Assembly (NCBI RefSeq): GCF_024438035.1
Contig: NZ_JANFQF010000020.1
Location: 53,124-117,123 of the forward strand
Direction of reading: 5' to 3'
DNA length: 64,000 nucleotides
Origin: Rhodococcus tibetensis
Lineage (GTDB): Bacteria; Actinomycetota; Actinomycetes; Mycobacteriales; Mycobacteriaceae
In this document: piece by piece, positions 32,364-41,162 of the stretch
Position numbering within the stretch: position 1 is the stretch's first letter
Layout: the number at the start of each line of letters is the position of its first letter
The notes under the pieces: generated by a model
What the model was told of the DNA's origin: nothing
Seen by the model: the letters and a program-made list of their open reading frames with translations, nothing else
Database searches by the model: none
Position numbers and translations under genes: made by a program

Positions 32364-32897
32364 TCAGTTCCGCTCGCGCGGTGTGCGGAGCGCGAACCAC
32401 AGCCCGGCACCGAACACGAGCACACCCATGACGACGAACGGCCACAGGGGGACGCCGCCGGACCCGGACTCACCTGAGCTGTCGGCCGCGGCACCGGGTG
32501 TGCCCGACCCCTCCTGGGTGAGCGTGAACGTCCGGGTTCCGCTCACCGGATGTCCATCGGCCGAGGTAACGCGGAAGGCGACGGTGTAATCGCCGACCTG
32601 GCCCAGTTCACCGAGCTCGGCGCTCACAGTGGCCCCTTGGACCGACGGCTCGCCCTTGGTCCACAGGTTCCCGTCCGGGCCCACCACGGTGAGCGACGCG
32701 AACGACTCCTGCAGCGCTTCGTTGAAAGTGACGCTCACCCGCTCGGGCGCCGAGGCGATCTGCGCACCATTCTCCGGGTTGGAACTCAGTACCACCGAGT
32801 GGGCGGAGGCGGGGCCGACACCGAGCATGCTTGCCAGCATCGTCAGCAGTCCGACGGCGATCACCTTCACCGAGGTGAGCGTCGCGCGTCTCATCAT
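32364..32897 (-). CDS. CopC-domain copper-binding exported protein with C-terminal anchor
   Basis: A 177-residue protein with a signal peptide cleaved after ASA (residue 32), leaving His33 as the N-terminal residue of the mature chain. With Asp114 and His116 (TSADGHPVSG) this forms the high-affinity Cu(II) site of CopC. The tail after residue 125 is a Gly/Ser linker and one membrane segment (PLWPFVVMGVLVFGAGLWFAL), anchoring the domain outside the membrane. Its ATG overlaps the YcnI stop by four bases, so YcnI, CopC and CopD are coupled. Confidence 0.9.
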   Translation of the reverse strand: MMRRATLTSVKVIAVGLLTMLASMLGVGPASAHSVVLSSNPENGAQIASAPERVSVTFNEALQESFASLTVVGPDGNLWTKGEPSVQGATVSAELGELGQVGDYTVAFRVTSADGHPVSGTRTFTLTQEGSGTPGAAADSSGESGSGGVPLWPFVVMGVLVFGAGLWFALRTPRERN

Positions 32898-33559
32898 GAG
32901 CGACGACTCCGCACCAGGGCGCCGAGGCCGAGGGCCGCGCCCAGTGCACCGAGGACGAGTCCGACGCCGCCCAGCCAGCGGGCGGTGTCGTCGGTTCCCT
33001 CGGATGCCGCCTCGTGGTCATCGGTTGTCGAGGACACGGCGTCGTGGCTGCCGTCTTCACCGCTCGCGGCCGCGAGCGTGAGCGTCGGTGCCGGCTTGTC
33101 CGGTTCGGCACCGTCCGGTCCGGCGGCCTGATCCCAGTTGACGACGTTGCCGTCGCTGTAAGTCTGCGCTGCCGGGAACGACACCTCGTCCTGTTCGGGT
33201 AGCGGTCCGGCGGACAGCACAAATTGCTGGAACTGGCCGGGGGCCACCCCGACGCCGGGATCGGCGGTCCACGTCACCGAGGTGGCGAGCTTGGACTCCG
33301 GGTCCTTTGCGACGACGGCCGTCCAACCCGGCAGCGGTTCGGTGCGAGCGGATTTGAGGCCCGGAAGTGTCACGGTGAGCGTGGTGGTGGAGGCCGTTTC
33401 GGATTCGGTGGGCACCCGGAACGTCAGGACGGAGTAGCCGCCCTGTTCGGCGCCCGGCGCCGCGACTGTCACGTGTGCGGCGGCCACACCGGCCGTGAGC
33501 AGCATGGCACCACCGGCGGCACCGGCGGTGAAAAGGGCACGCGAAACTAGGGAGTTCAT
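32894..33559 (-). CDS. YcnI family copper-binding exported protein (DUF1775)
   Basis: A 221-residue exported protein; signal peptide ends at AAA, so mature residue 1 is His29 (HVTVAAPG), as required for the monohistidine copper brace of YcnI. The conserved tryptophan lies in NVVNWDQ. A single membrane segment near the C-terminus (LGGVGLVLGALGAALGLGALV) tethers it. YcnI proteins are copper chaperones or storage partners of CopC/CopD. It precedes copC with a four-base overlap. Confidence 0.88.
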   Translation of the reverse strand: MNSLVSRALFTAGAAGGAMLLTAGVAAAHVTVAAPGAEQGGYSVLTFRVPTESETASTTTLTVTLPGLKSARTEPLPGWTAVVAKDPESKLATSVTWTADPGVGVAPGQFQQFVLSAGPLPEQDEVSFPAAQTYSDGNVVNWDQAAGPDGAEPDKPAPTLTLAAASGEDGSHDAVSSTTDDHEAASEGTDDTARWLGGVGLVLGALGAALGLGALVRSRRS

Positions 33560-33603
33560 CGAAGAAGGTCCTTACTGGTCTGAAGGCGAAGTGAGGCGAA
33601 GGT

Positions 33604-34122
33604 TCAGACCAGGACTGGGGGACCGCGACGGGAGATGCTCGCACGCAGCAGTGCGTCGATCGGATTTTCGCGCGGTGCGGGGTGATGCGGGGCGGCATCG
33701 ACCGCGACGGGTCGAGGCTCCCCGCGTAACACCACCCGCCATACGTGAACGAGCGAACGGTAGAGCTGTTCTGCGCTGGCAATCAGCAGCGCGCACACTA
33801 CGGTGGCGGCGGCGTGCGCCAGCAGCATCGCTGCAGCAGGGATCGCTGCGTGCACGTGTGCGGTGGCTGTGAGGGTGAGGTGTCCGGCGACCTGGCCCAG
33901 ACCGAGCGCGCCGAGAAGAGCCGACTTGCTGTGGAAGCGCGCCGGCACGTTCGCGGTGATCGCACCGACGCCGCAACAGGCGAAGAGCAGCAACGTCAAT
34001 GCTGCCGATGCGGGAAATCCGCCCCCACCCGCACCGTGCGCCGCGACTGCGAGACCGGCCGAGAGCGCACCGACGGCCGAGCCCCGAAGGGTGGCGGTCG
34101 CGTCGGAGCGGGCGGGGGACAT
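33604..34122 (-). CDS. Membrane protein of the copper module, unknown function
   Basis: A 172-residue protein with about three to four hydrophobic segments (GSAVGALSAGLAVAAHGAGG, ASAALTLLLFACCGVGAITA, LLGALGLGQVAGHLTLTATAHVHAAIPAAAMLLAHAAATVVCALL). Histidines cluster in the membrane part (HLTLTATAHVHAAIP), which might bind metal. ATG at 34122 is chosen because it lies after the upstream gene; a frame reaching 34182 would overlap it by 41 bases. It precedes ycnI by 44 bases in the same direction. No family name is certain. Confidence 0.65.
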   Translation of the reverse strand: MSPARSDATATLRGSAVGALSAGLAVAAHGAGGGGFPASAALTLLLFACCGVGAITANVPARFHSKSALLGALGLGQVAGHLTLTATAHVHAAIPAAAMLLAHAAATVVCALLIASAEQLYRSLVHVWRVVLRGEPRPVAVDAAPHHPAPRENPIDALLRASISRRGPPVLV

Positions 34123-34141
34123 GAAGATGCGTCGATGTTCG

Positions 34142-34795
34142 TCAGCGGACGCCGAGGCGGGCGAGGAGATCCGCTTCGACACCGTCGAGTTCGGACGCGA
34201 TGGCCTGGTGAGCGGCCTTGCGGCGAGCCTGCGGCATCTGCTCGGCCGCGCGGACGGCGGTATTCAAATCACCGAGGCGCTCGCGAATCGCGGCGGCGAA
34301 CTTCTGGGTCTCGGCGTCGTCGGGCTTATGGCCGAGGATCTCCGTGGTGGAGCTTTCGGCACCGGCGATGCGGGCGCTGAGCTTGGCACCGTGACCGGTG
34401 TAGTTGGCGAGCTGGTCGATGCCGACTCCCATGCGATCGGCACGCCTGGCGTCGATCTGGCCGCGCATGACGGTGGCGGCGCGGTAGACGATGGGGAGCA
34501 GTACGGGCGTGAGGAGTCGCGCGACACCGAGATACTTGCGAACGGAGGCCACGGTCAAACCCTTCTGGGCGGCCGCCTTCTCCTGAGCTTTGAGGGTAGC
34601 GATCTGAGCCTTCTCGATCTTCTTCTGTGATTTCAGTTCCGCAGCTTCGAGCTTGCGGGCGGACTTGAACGCGGTCTTGTCACGCTTGCGTTCGTTGCGT
34701 GCCTTCAGCTTCGCTTCCACTCCCGCCTTGTGCTTGAGTGCCTTCGCTTCAGCCTTACGGGTGGCTCGGGACTTACGTTTCTTCAACAACCCCAT
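34142..34795 (-). CDS. DUF6474-like basic coiled-coil protein
   Basis: A 217-residue protein with a highly basic, lysine/arginine- and alanine-rich N-terminal half predicted as coiled coil (residues about 1-80), then RKYLGVARLLTPVLLPIVYRAATVMRGQIDARRADRMGVGIDQLANY, then a helical C-terminal half. ATG at 34795 (MGLLKKRKSR) is favoured over 34834 because the basic start is the conserved beginning. It resembles the DUF6474 family of mycolic-acid actinobacteria, which has no known function. It is upstream of the copper module on the same strand. Confidence 0.7.
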   Translation of the reverse strand: MGLLKKRKSRATRKAEAKALKHKAGVEAKLKARNERKRDKTAFKSARKLEAAELKSQKKIEKAQIATLKAQEKAAAQKGLTVASVRKYLGVARLLTPVLLPIVYRAATVMRGQIDARRADRMGVGIDQLANYTGHGAKLSARIAGAESSTTEILGHKPDDAETQKFAAAIRERLGDLNTAVRAAEQMPQARRKAAHQAIASELDGVEADLLARLGVR

Positions 34796-34894
34796 CGAAA
34801 AGACCCCTTTTCCTGGTGTTTCTGCGCAGCCCACGCTACCAACTGCATCCGGTGCTTCGGGATCAGCCTAGGGGAGCACATAATCTTCGTCATC

Positions 34895-36514
34895 GTGTGT
34901 TCCCATATCGGTCAGCAAACAGAACCCGGCGCCTCTCCCGGACAGGTGCCCGGGACGGTGATCGATGCCAGCGCACTGACGCGGTGTCGTCACCGCGTGC
35001 ATCTCGACGCCGCCTTTCCGGAAGCACTGGCCGCCGCGCCGGAGGACACCGGTGTCCGGCAGCGGCAGGATGCGGCTGCCGCGCGCCGCGAAGACGTCCG
35101 TCGACTGCTCGTCGAGCACGACCCCGAACGATGGGTGGTGATCGAGGCCGAGCAAAGCATGCGCAAACGTGCCGAAGATACGGTTGCCGCGTGTACGGCA
35201 GGGGCGGACCGGATCTGGGGCGCGGTGCTGCCGCTCGAACGGGACACCGGCCGCAAAGCCCGCTGCGAGATCCTCATCCGTGACGCGGAACACGGCGGGT
35301 ACATCCCGGTGATCGTCGTCAATCACAAGGTCACCGATCCTGGCCGGGGTGCGACGACGTCCGGGATGTTCGAGTGGGAGCCGCGCGAGGATCCAGCCAG
35401 AAAGCCCCGCAGCCAGGTCCGCGACCAGATGCGCGTTGCGCAGGTATACCGGATGCTCGAGGGGCACGGGTTCGCGAGTCCGGCCCTCGTGGCCGGCGCG
35501 ATCGGCTACGGCTCCGACGTCATCTTCGTGCACGACCTCGCCGCCATCCTGGACGACTACGACGAACGCTTCGCCGACCGGCTCGCCGTCGCCCGCGGTG
35601 AATCGGCGACCGTGCCGTCGAGGATCGGCGAATGCCGTTCGTGCCCCTGGTGGCCCGGGTGCGAGGAACAGTTGACGCAGACGCACGACGTGAGTCTGGT
35701 AGCCACCGGGTCGCGCGCCGATCTGCTGCGTGAGGCGGGTTGCCACACCATCGACGACCTTGCCGCCTGGGACCGTGAACCTCTCGAGGACTGGCCGCAC
35801 GGTGCGTTCGAGGACGCTGTGGTGACGGCGAAGGCCTGGCTGGCGGGTGCGCCTCTGGTGCGGCGCTTCCCGCAGATCCGGGTGACCCGTGCGGACATCG
35901 AAATCGACGTCGACATGGAGAGCTACCAGGAGCACGGAGCTTACCTGTGGGGGACGCTGCTCAATGTGGACGGGGTATCGGCTTATCGCGCGTTCGTCAG
36001 CTGGGATCCGGTACCGACGCAGGACGAGGCTCGATCGTTCGCCGAGTTCTGGACGTGGCTGATGGCAGAACGCGAGGCCGCAGCCCTGAGCGGCAAGACG
36101 TTCGCCGCGTACTGCTATTCACGTGCGGCCGAAGACAAGTGGTTACTGGACTCGGCCCGCCGGTTCGCCGGAGTTCCGGGCATCCCCACCGAGGCCGAAA
36201 TCCGCGAGTTCATCGACAGTCCGCAATGGGTCGACATCTATCAAGCGGTCAGCGATCAGTTCATCTGCCCGGGCGGCAAAGGACTGAAGAAGATCGCGCC
36301 CGTCGCCGGCTTCAAGTGGCGTGACGCAGATGCGGGCGGCGAGGCTTCGATGAGTTGGTACCGCGAAGCCGTCGGCTACGACGGTGAACCCGACCTCACC
36401 CAGCGCGAGCGGCTTCTGCAATACAACGAGGACGATGTGATCGCCACGAAAGTGCTGAGGGAGTGGATGTCGGATCGAGCGGAGTCCGAGATCCCGCTCG
36501 CGTCGGACCTCTAG
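34895..36514 (+). CDS. TM0106-family RecB-like nuclease
   Basis: A protein of about 539 residues with a RecB/PD-(D/E)XK-type nuclease region (DASALTRCRHRVHLD, WVVIEAEQSM, ADRIWGAVLPLERDTGRKARCEILIRD, YIPVIVVNHKVTDPG, YRMLEGHGF) followed by four cysteines in ECRSCPWWPGC that suit an Fe-S cluster, and a C-terminal DEDDh-like/RNase H region ending in LLQYNEDDVIATKVLREWM. The arrangement matches TM0106 proteins, related to Cas4 and to archaeal nucleases. GTG at 34895 is the only reasonable start but lacks good spacing to AGGGGAG; a start further in cannot be excluded. Confidence 0.78.
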   Translation: MCSHIGQQTEPGASPGQVPGTVIDASALTRCRHRVHLDAAFPEALAAAPEDTGVRQRQDAAAARREDVRRLLVEHDPERWVVIEAEQSMRKRAEDTVAACTAGADRIWGAVLPLERDTGRKARCEILIRDAEHGGYIPVIVVNHKVTDPGRGATTSGMFEWEPREDPARKPRSQVRDQMRVAQVYRMLEGHGFASPALVAGAIGYGSDVIFVHDLAAILDDYDERFADRLAVARGESATVPSRIGECRSCPWWPGCEEQLTQTHDVSLVATGSRADLLREAGCHTIDDLAAWDREPLEDWPHGAFEDAVVTAKAWLAGAPLVRRFPQIRVTRADIEIDVDMESYQEHGAYLWGTLLNVDGVSAYRAFVSWDPVPTQDEARSFAEFWTWLMAEREAAALSGKTFAAYCYSRAAEDKWLLDSARRFAGVPGIPTEAEIREFIDSPQWVDIYQAVSDQFICPGGKGLKKIAPVAGFKWRDADAGGEASMSWYREAVGYDGEPDLTQRERLLQYNEDDVIATKVLREWMSDRAESEIPLASDL

Positions 36515-36549
36515 GCTGCGAGTCAGGCCGATTCGGTAGGGGTGGTCAG

Positions 36550-37224
36550 GTGGAAGTGCCGAAAACATCCACGACGCTGCGGTTCGCTCTGCTTCTCACC
36601 GCCGCCGGCGGCTTCCTCGACGCCTACACGTACATCAGCCGCGGCGGCGTCTTCGCGAACGCCCAGACCGGCAACGTCATCCTCATGGCCATAGACCTGT
36701 CGGAGCGGCACTTCCACGCCGCCCGGGCCCACCTGTGGCCGATCCTCGCGTTCATCGTCGGTGTCGCGTTCGCACACCTGCTCAAGGGCGAACTCGCCCA
36801 CAGCGTCTTCGATCACCCCATCCGCATCGCGATGGTCGCGCAAATCGTCGTCCTCGTCGCGGTCGCGTTCGTTCCCCCACACGTCCCCAACGCGATGGTC
36901 ACCGTTCCCATCTCGTTCGTCGCCGCCATGCAGTTCGGTCTGTTCCGCACCATCGGGTCGCTGTCGTACATCGCCGTCGCCACCACAGGTAACCTCATGC
37001 GCTTTACCGAGTCGGCGTACGCCGGATTCATCGAGAAGGTCCCCGAATCGCGTCAGCACACCCGGGTGTACGCCGCCATTGTCAGCAGCTTCGCCGGTGG
37101 GGCAGTCGTCGGAGCATTCGCCACCCGCTACTTCGGCGGATCCGCCGCCTGGATCCCTGCCGCCCTCCTGTGCGGAGCCCTCGTGCTGTTCTACGTCGAC
37201 GACAGGCGGCGCCGCCGCCTGTGA
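36550..37224 (+). CDS. YoaK/DUF1275 family membrane protein
   Basis: A 224-residue protein with about six hydrophobic segments and the DUF1275 hallmarks AAGGFLDAYTYISRGGVFANAQTGNVILMAID and FGLFRTIGSLSYIAVATTGNLMRFTESAY, a repeated half (Asn-Thr-Gly motifs twice: QTGN, TTGN). GTG at 36550 is preceded by TAGGGG. Function is unknown; the internal symmetry suggests a small transporter. It ends in the terminator repeat at 37227-37279. Confidence 0.85.
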   Translation: MEVPKTSTTLRFALLLTAAGGFLDAYTYISRGGVFANAQTGNVILMAIDLSERHFHAARAHLWPILAFIVGVAFAHLLKGELAHSVFDHPIRIAMVAQIVVLVAVAFVPPHVPNAMVTVPISFVAAMQFGLFRTIGSLSYIAVATTGNLMRFTESAYAGFIEKVPESRQHTRVYAAIVSSFAGGAVVGAFATRYFGGSAAWIPAALLCGALVLFYVDDRRRRRL

Positions 37225-37226
37225 GT

Positions 37227-37279
37227 GGTTGACGAGTCCCGGGACACCCCGCGCACGCACGGGCGGCGAAGCCGCCTAC
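37227..37279. repeat. Intergenic terminator-type repeat, copy 1
   Basis: GGTTGACGAGTC...CGCGCACG..GGGCGGCGAAGCCGCCTAC. It is nearly the same as 42214-42266. Its GGCGGC-GAA-GCCGCC hairpin (37262-37276) sits exactly at the TAG of the leftward lipoprotein gene, so it serves as a bidirectional terminator for that gene and yoaK. Confidence 0.7.
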
Positions 37280-38097
37280 TCCGGTGTCGCGGGCCCGATC
37301 CACTCCGGGTACTGCACAGCTACGGGCATCGTGGGGGTTTCGAAGCCGGGCGGGGGAACGACAATGCCGGATGCGTTCTCGGTGAAACTTGGGAGTTGCT
37401 GCAACCACCAATCGATGCAGCCCTGCGGCATCTCGTCTCCCATCGGCGGCCGGAGGTAGCGGAGCTTGGTGATCTTCCAGCCGTCGAACACATTCCACGA
37501 CGGCGGCCGGTGGGCGCGGGGATCCTGCTGGGCGGGATTTGTGTCGGGAATTCCCGGTTGTCCGGAATCCTCGCCCGTTCGCTCGAGCTCGATACGGAAG
37601 GCAAGGTTGAGTCCTTCCACACTGAGATTCACACCAGGGTCGGCACGCAGGTTGTAGGTGCACACGGTTGCTCCGACACCTGCGGCCGTCTCCTCGAACG
37701 CGGTGATGTGGAGGAAATTGGTCAGCGGGATTTGCTCGTCCTGTCCTGGATCGAGCGAGGTGAAGAAGTCCTCCTTCTCGGGGTCGCCGCGTCGCGCAGG
37801 GCCGCCGACCGCTTCGGGATACCCGGGAAAGGAGCGTGCCTGGCCCACGAACCGTGTGTAATCAGCGGACTCGTAAGTCGCCCGCACCAACTCGGCACCG
37901 CGCTGCAACAGATCGACGCCCGAGTCGGCGGACCACACGTTGGTGTAGAGGACTTCTGGTGGCTGTTCGGTCGGCGCAGACACTTGCTCATCGGTGCTCG
38001 TCCCGCATGCGCTCGCCAGAACCAAGGCAGCAACCGCGGCGGACCAGACCGAGACTCGCCCCCCGAGGAAGGCACGACGAGGCTGTCTATTCGGCAT
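37276..38097 (-). CDS. Secreted lipoprotein, tandem paralogue B
   Basis: A 273-residue lipoprotein with lipobox ASAC (Cys31) after a hydrophobic leader. It is paralogous to the gene directly upstream: both share EVLY(T/S)NVWSAD, RGAELVRA(T/S)YE, NVF(D/E)GWKITKL(R/H)YLR, PQGC(I/T)DWW and the ending VPPPGFE(T/P)PTMPVAVQYPEWIGPA. No enzymatic motif was recognised. Its ATG overlaps the upstream paralogue's stop by 11 bases. It probably sits on the outer face of the membrane or mycomembrane. Placed after an ESX-substrate-like gene, it may be an accessory or protective partner. Confidence 0.8.
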   Translation of the reverse strand: MPNRQPRRAFLGGRVSVWSAAVAALVLASACGTSTDEQVSAPTEQPPEVLYTNVWSADSGVDLLQRGAELVRATYESADYTRFVGQARSFPGYPEAVGGPARRGDPEKEDFFTSLDPGQDEQIPLTNFLHITAFEETAAGVGATVCTYNLRADPGVNLSVEGLNLAFRIELERTGEDSGQPGIPDTNPAQQDPRAHRPPSWNVFDGWKITKLRYLRPPMGDEMPQGCIDWWLQQLPSFTENASGIVVPPPGFETPTMPVAVQYPEWIGPATPE

Positions 38098-38887
38098 TGG
38101 CGGGCCCGATCCACTCCGGGTACTGCACCGCTACGGGCATGGTGGGTGGTTCGAAGCCGGGCGGGGGAACGAGGTTGCCGCCCGCGTTCGGGCGGAAGTT
38201 CGGGAATTGCTGCCGCCACCAGTCGGTGCACCCCTGCGGGATGATGTCTCCGTTCAGCTGGCGCAAGTAGTGGAGCTTGGTGATCTTCCAACCTTCGAAC
38301 ACATTCCATGTCGGAACTCGGTGTGCGCGGGGATCCTGCCGGGCGGGGTCGGTGTCGGGAATGCCGGCTTTCCCGGCGTCGTCACCGGTTCGCTCGAGTT
38401 CGATACTGAAGGCCATCTTGAGTGGATTGAGCGAAATATTTGCACCTTTGTCCGGGAAAAGGTAGTAATTGCAAACCGTTGCCGAGAGTGAAATCTCGGT
38501 GGACTGATAGGCGGTGATGTGCGCGAAACTTGTTCCCCATGCGTGCGTATCGTTCTCGGCCTCGAGTGAGGTCATGAAGTGCTCGATGTCGGGATCGCCG
38601 TGATGGGCCTCGCCCCCCACCGCCCTGCCGAATCCCGGATACGAGTTCTCCAGACCCACGAATGCCGTGTAGCCGCCGGCCTCGTAGCTTGCTCGTACCA
38701 ATTCGGCACCCCGACTGAACAAATCAACCCCAGGGTCGGCTGACCAGACGTTGGAATACAGCACTTCTCGGTCTTGTGTGGTCGGCGCTGGGGCCGATTC
38801 ATTGCGTTCGTTCGTCCCGCATCCCGATGCGAGTATCAGCGCCGCGGCCGTCGTGCACGCGATTCGCGCTCCGCGGTTACCCGTCAT
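38087..38887 (-). CDS. Secreted lipoprotein, tandem paralogue A
   Basis: A 266-residue lipoprotein with lipobox ASGC (Cys23), starting at ATG 38887, which overlaps the end of the large ESX-type gene by 11 bases. It is the duplicate of the following gene with obvious nucleotide identity at the 3' ends. Shared motifs include LYSNVWSADPGVDL, ELERTG(D/E)D and GWKITKLHYLR. The protein has a central conserved Asp-Pro-Arg-Ala-His block (ARQDPRAHRVPTWNVF). Function unknown; an upstream frame to 38977 is rejected because it lies within the previous gene. Confidence 0.8.
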   Translation of the reverse strand: MTGNRGARIACTTAAALILASGCGTNERNESAPAPTTQDREVLYSNVWSADPGVDLFSRGAELVRASYEAGGYTAFVGLENSYPGFGRAVGGEAHHGDPDIEHFMTSLEAENDTHAWGTSFAHITAYQSTEISLSATVCNYYLFPDKGANISLNPLKMAFSIELERTGDDAGKAGIPDTDPARQDPRAHRVPTWNVFEGWKITKLHYLRQLNGDIIPQGCTDWWRQQFPNFRPNAGGNLVPPPGFEPPTMPVAVQYPEWIGPANAE

Positions 38888-41162
38888 TGCGGACCACGTC
38901 GTCGTAGCCGTTTCGGATGCGCTCACCGTTGCCGTCAGCCGGGTCTCCGAGCTGGTTGAACATGTCTTGGTAGCCATCTTTCATGCTCACATCCAGGTCG
39001 GGCTTCGACCGCACGTCATCCCAGGACAGGAGATTTCCGGACCCGTCGAACGCCCATGAATACTCCTGTCGGAACGACTCCGGAAGAACGGGTGCAGCTC
39101 GGATGATGTTGTAGTAGTCGCGGTAGAAGTCCGGGGCTTCGAGGGTGACGGACGGCGCCGGACCCGGTGCCTTGCCGATGATGGCGTCCTTCAGCGGGTC
39201 GCCGCCTGCGTCGATCATCGTGTTGATGTACCCACCGCCGGGGAGGCTGTCGATTCCGAGACTTCCCAGACTCGTCAGAGCGCCGTACGCGGCAGCTTTG
39301 CGGTCGTAGATTGCCTGTGCCTGTTCGGCTTTGTCGCTGTAACTGTCTTCGGTCGAGAGGAGCAGTCCTCTGTCCATGAGGCCGTGGATTCGGCCGGCGG
39401 TGGAGAGATCGCCACCGGATAGGGGCGCCGAGGGGTCGTGCGCGTACCGGCCCTCCGCGGCAAGGATTTCCTGCATCGCGGATTGCGTGAAATGTGTTCC
39501 GGCTTCCGGGTCGGTGTTGAGCACCGCGAACACGTTCGACGAGCCGCCGAAGTGGTTGTTGTCGGCGGGATCTGCCCAAGTGCCGATGTCGAATCCGGGG
39601 TTCTCCGGCCGTCCCGCACGGGCGAGGTCGCTGATGTACGGGCTCATGCTGTGGGACACGGTCCGAAGGAGGTCCGGGTTGACCTGACCTACCGATTGAC
39701 CGCCGGTCTGCGGGATGTTCTTCAGCGTGTCCCAGTCGGTACTCATGTTCTCCGCGACGGCGGACATGATGCTGCCGGTTCGGGTGGCGGTGGCGACGTC
39801 CGCCGGGTTGTTCTGGTCTTCGACGACGGCGTCGTTGCGGCCGAACTCGAAAAGCGCCGACGCCGCCTGCCCGTTGTCGGACCAGTTGTGTACCAGCACA
39901 TCGCGAACCAGTCCTTGACCGGTGTCGGGATGAGTGACCGCATTCTCGACGGCGATCTTGTCGTCCGCGACGGCCGCGAAGATCCCTTCGGTGATGGCCG
40001 TGTTCTCGGTACCACGGCCGTCGACAGTGAAGTACTCGAACTTGTGATTCGGGTTCTGCTCATGCGCGACTTGGGCGTCGAGGTACTGCCGACCTACGTC
40101 GAGTAGGTGTTGATCAAGACTGCTGCCGACCTTGTACTGCGGATCGCCGGCCTCGACGATCTTCGCGATGGCCTGGCTATCCGCGACACCGTTCAGTTCG
40201 ACACTGAAGGCGCCCGAGGAACCCACCATCTTGAAGTCTCGAACGACGAGGTCGTCGCGGGTGAGCGATTCTCGCACCTTGTCCGGCAGAAGATTCGCGC
40301 CGCCCTTGCTCGGGACCTCCGAGTCGCCCTTGACGGTGGCCGTGACTTTTTCGTTCGAAATGAGCTGAAGCGAATTCGCCAGTGACCGTTGGGCGTCGGG
40401 CGGCAACTTCTCCATGATCTGCTGGATTTCTTGCGGATTCTTCCCGTCCAGCGATCGGCTCACCTGGTTCAGGTACTCCATGTGAGACGCCGGGATGATG
40501 GCGGCGTTCCCGCTGTTCACTGCATCGAGCTGTTCGGGTGTCAGGGCACTGGCCTCGACCAGCCGCTGGATCTGTTCCGGGGTCAAGCCGCCCGGGTCGG
40601 ACACGAGGTGGGCTGCATCGGTGCGGCCTTGATCGGCGCCGAGCGCTGCGGCGGAGGTGAAGGCAGCTCGCAGGGTTTCGCGCACCGAACTGAGAGCCTC
40701 ACGGACAGCTTGGTCGGCATTTACCGCCGCTGTCGCGGCTTCGGTGAGATCGCGTTGCCAGGCGACCAGGTCGTTCACTCGGTCGGCGTCGGCATCGGGA
40801 TTGACCGGATCCGTCACCACCAAATTTTCGGAAACGCGGAACTGCGCTGTTTCTGCGCCGAGGATCGCCATCCGGGCGCGTTGCAACGGCGCATCCACAT
40901 CGTGAAATCCCTGTTTCGCGCGGTTGGCCAGCGTTTCGAGGTGATCGACGAGGGCGAGGGCAGTCTTCTTGTCGGCGTTCGCCCGGCCCTGGGCTGCCTC
41001 TGCGGTTTTGCCCTCCCAGTATCCGTCGTTCACCCTCGTGACGCCGTCGACGTAGCGGCCGAACAGGTCCTCGACCTTGGCGCCGAGGGCAATCCACGCG
41101 TCGCCGACCTTCGTCAGCATCGACGGGTCCCATGATTCGAGCTGCGCGCGAGTGATGGTCAT
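38877..41162 (-). CDS. Large ESX-substrate-like protein (TPR-region family)
   Basis: A 761-residue protein. Residues 1-130 form an extended helical hairpin region with WXG-type spacing (AWIALGAKVEDLFGRYVDGVTRVNDGYWEGKTAEAAQGRA), typical of proteins exported by type VII secretion. The centre (residues about 210-500) includes LTPEQIQRLVEASALTPEQLDAVNSGNAA and NNPADVATATRTGSIMSAVAENM; the C-terminus ends without a nuclease or protease motif that I can recognise. Its start overlaps the EspC-like stop (ATGA), making a two-gene pair, followed by the lipoproteins. It resembles the TPR-repeat-region proteins of Nocardia and Rhodococcus; toxin activity is speculative. Confidence 0.7.
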   Translation of the reverse strand: MTITRAQLESWDPSMLTKVGDAWIALGAKVEDLFGRYVDGVTRVNDGYWEGKTAEAAQGRANADKKTALALVDHLETLANRAKQGFHDVDAPLQRARMAILGAETAQFRVSENLVVTDPVNPDADADRVNDLVAWQRDLTEAATAAVNADQAVREALSSVRETLRAAFTSAAALGADQGRTDAAHLVSDPGGLTPEQIQRLVEASALTPEQLDAVNSGNAAIIPASHMEYLNQVSRSLDGKNPQEIQQIMEKLPPDAQRSLANSLQLISNEKVTATVKGDSEVPSKGGANLLPDKVRESLTRDDLVVRDFKMVGSSGAFSVELNGVADSQAIAKIVEAGDPQYKVGSSLDQHLLDVGRQYLDAQVAHEQNPNHKFEYFTVDGRGTENTAITEGIFAAVADDKIAVENAVTHPDTGQGLVRDVLVHNWSDNGQAASALFEFGRNDAVVEDQNNPADVATATRTGSIMSAVAENMSTDWDTLKNIPQTGGQSVGQVNPDLLRTVSHSMSPYISDLARAGRPENPGFDIGTWADPADNNHFGGSSNVFAVLNTDPEAGTHFTQSAMQEILAAEGRYAHDPSAPLSGGDLSTAGRIHGLMDRGLLLSTEDSYSDKAEQAQAIYDRKAAAYGALTSLGSLGIDSLPGGGYINTMIDAGGDPLKDAIIGKAPGPAPSVTLEAPDFYRDYYNIIRAAPVLPESFRQEYSWAFDGSGNLLSWDDVRSKPDLDVSMKDGYQDMFNQLGDPADGNGERIRNGYDDVVRNDG

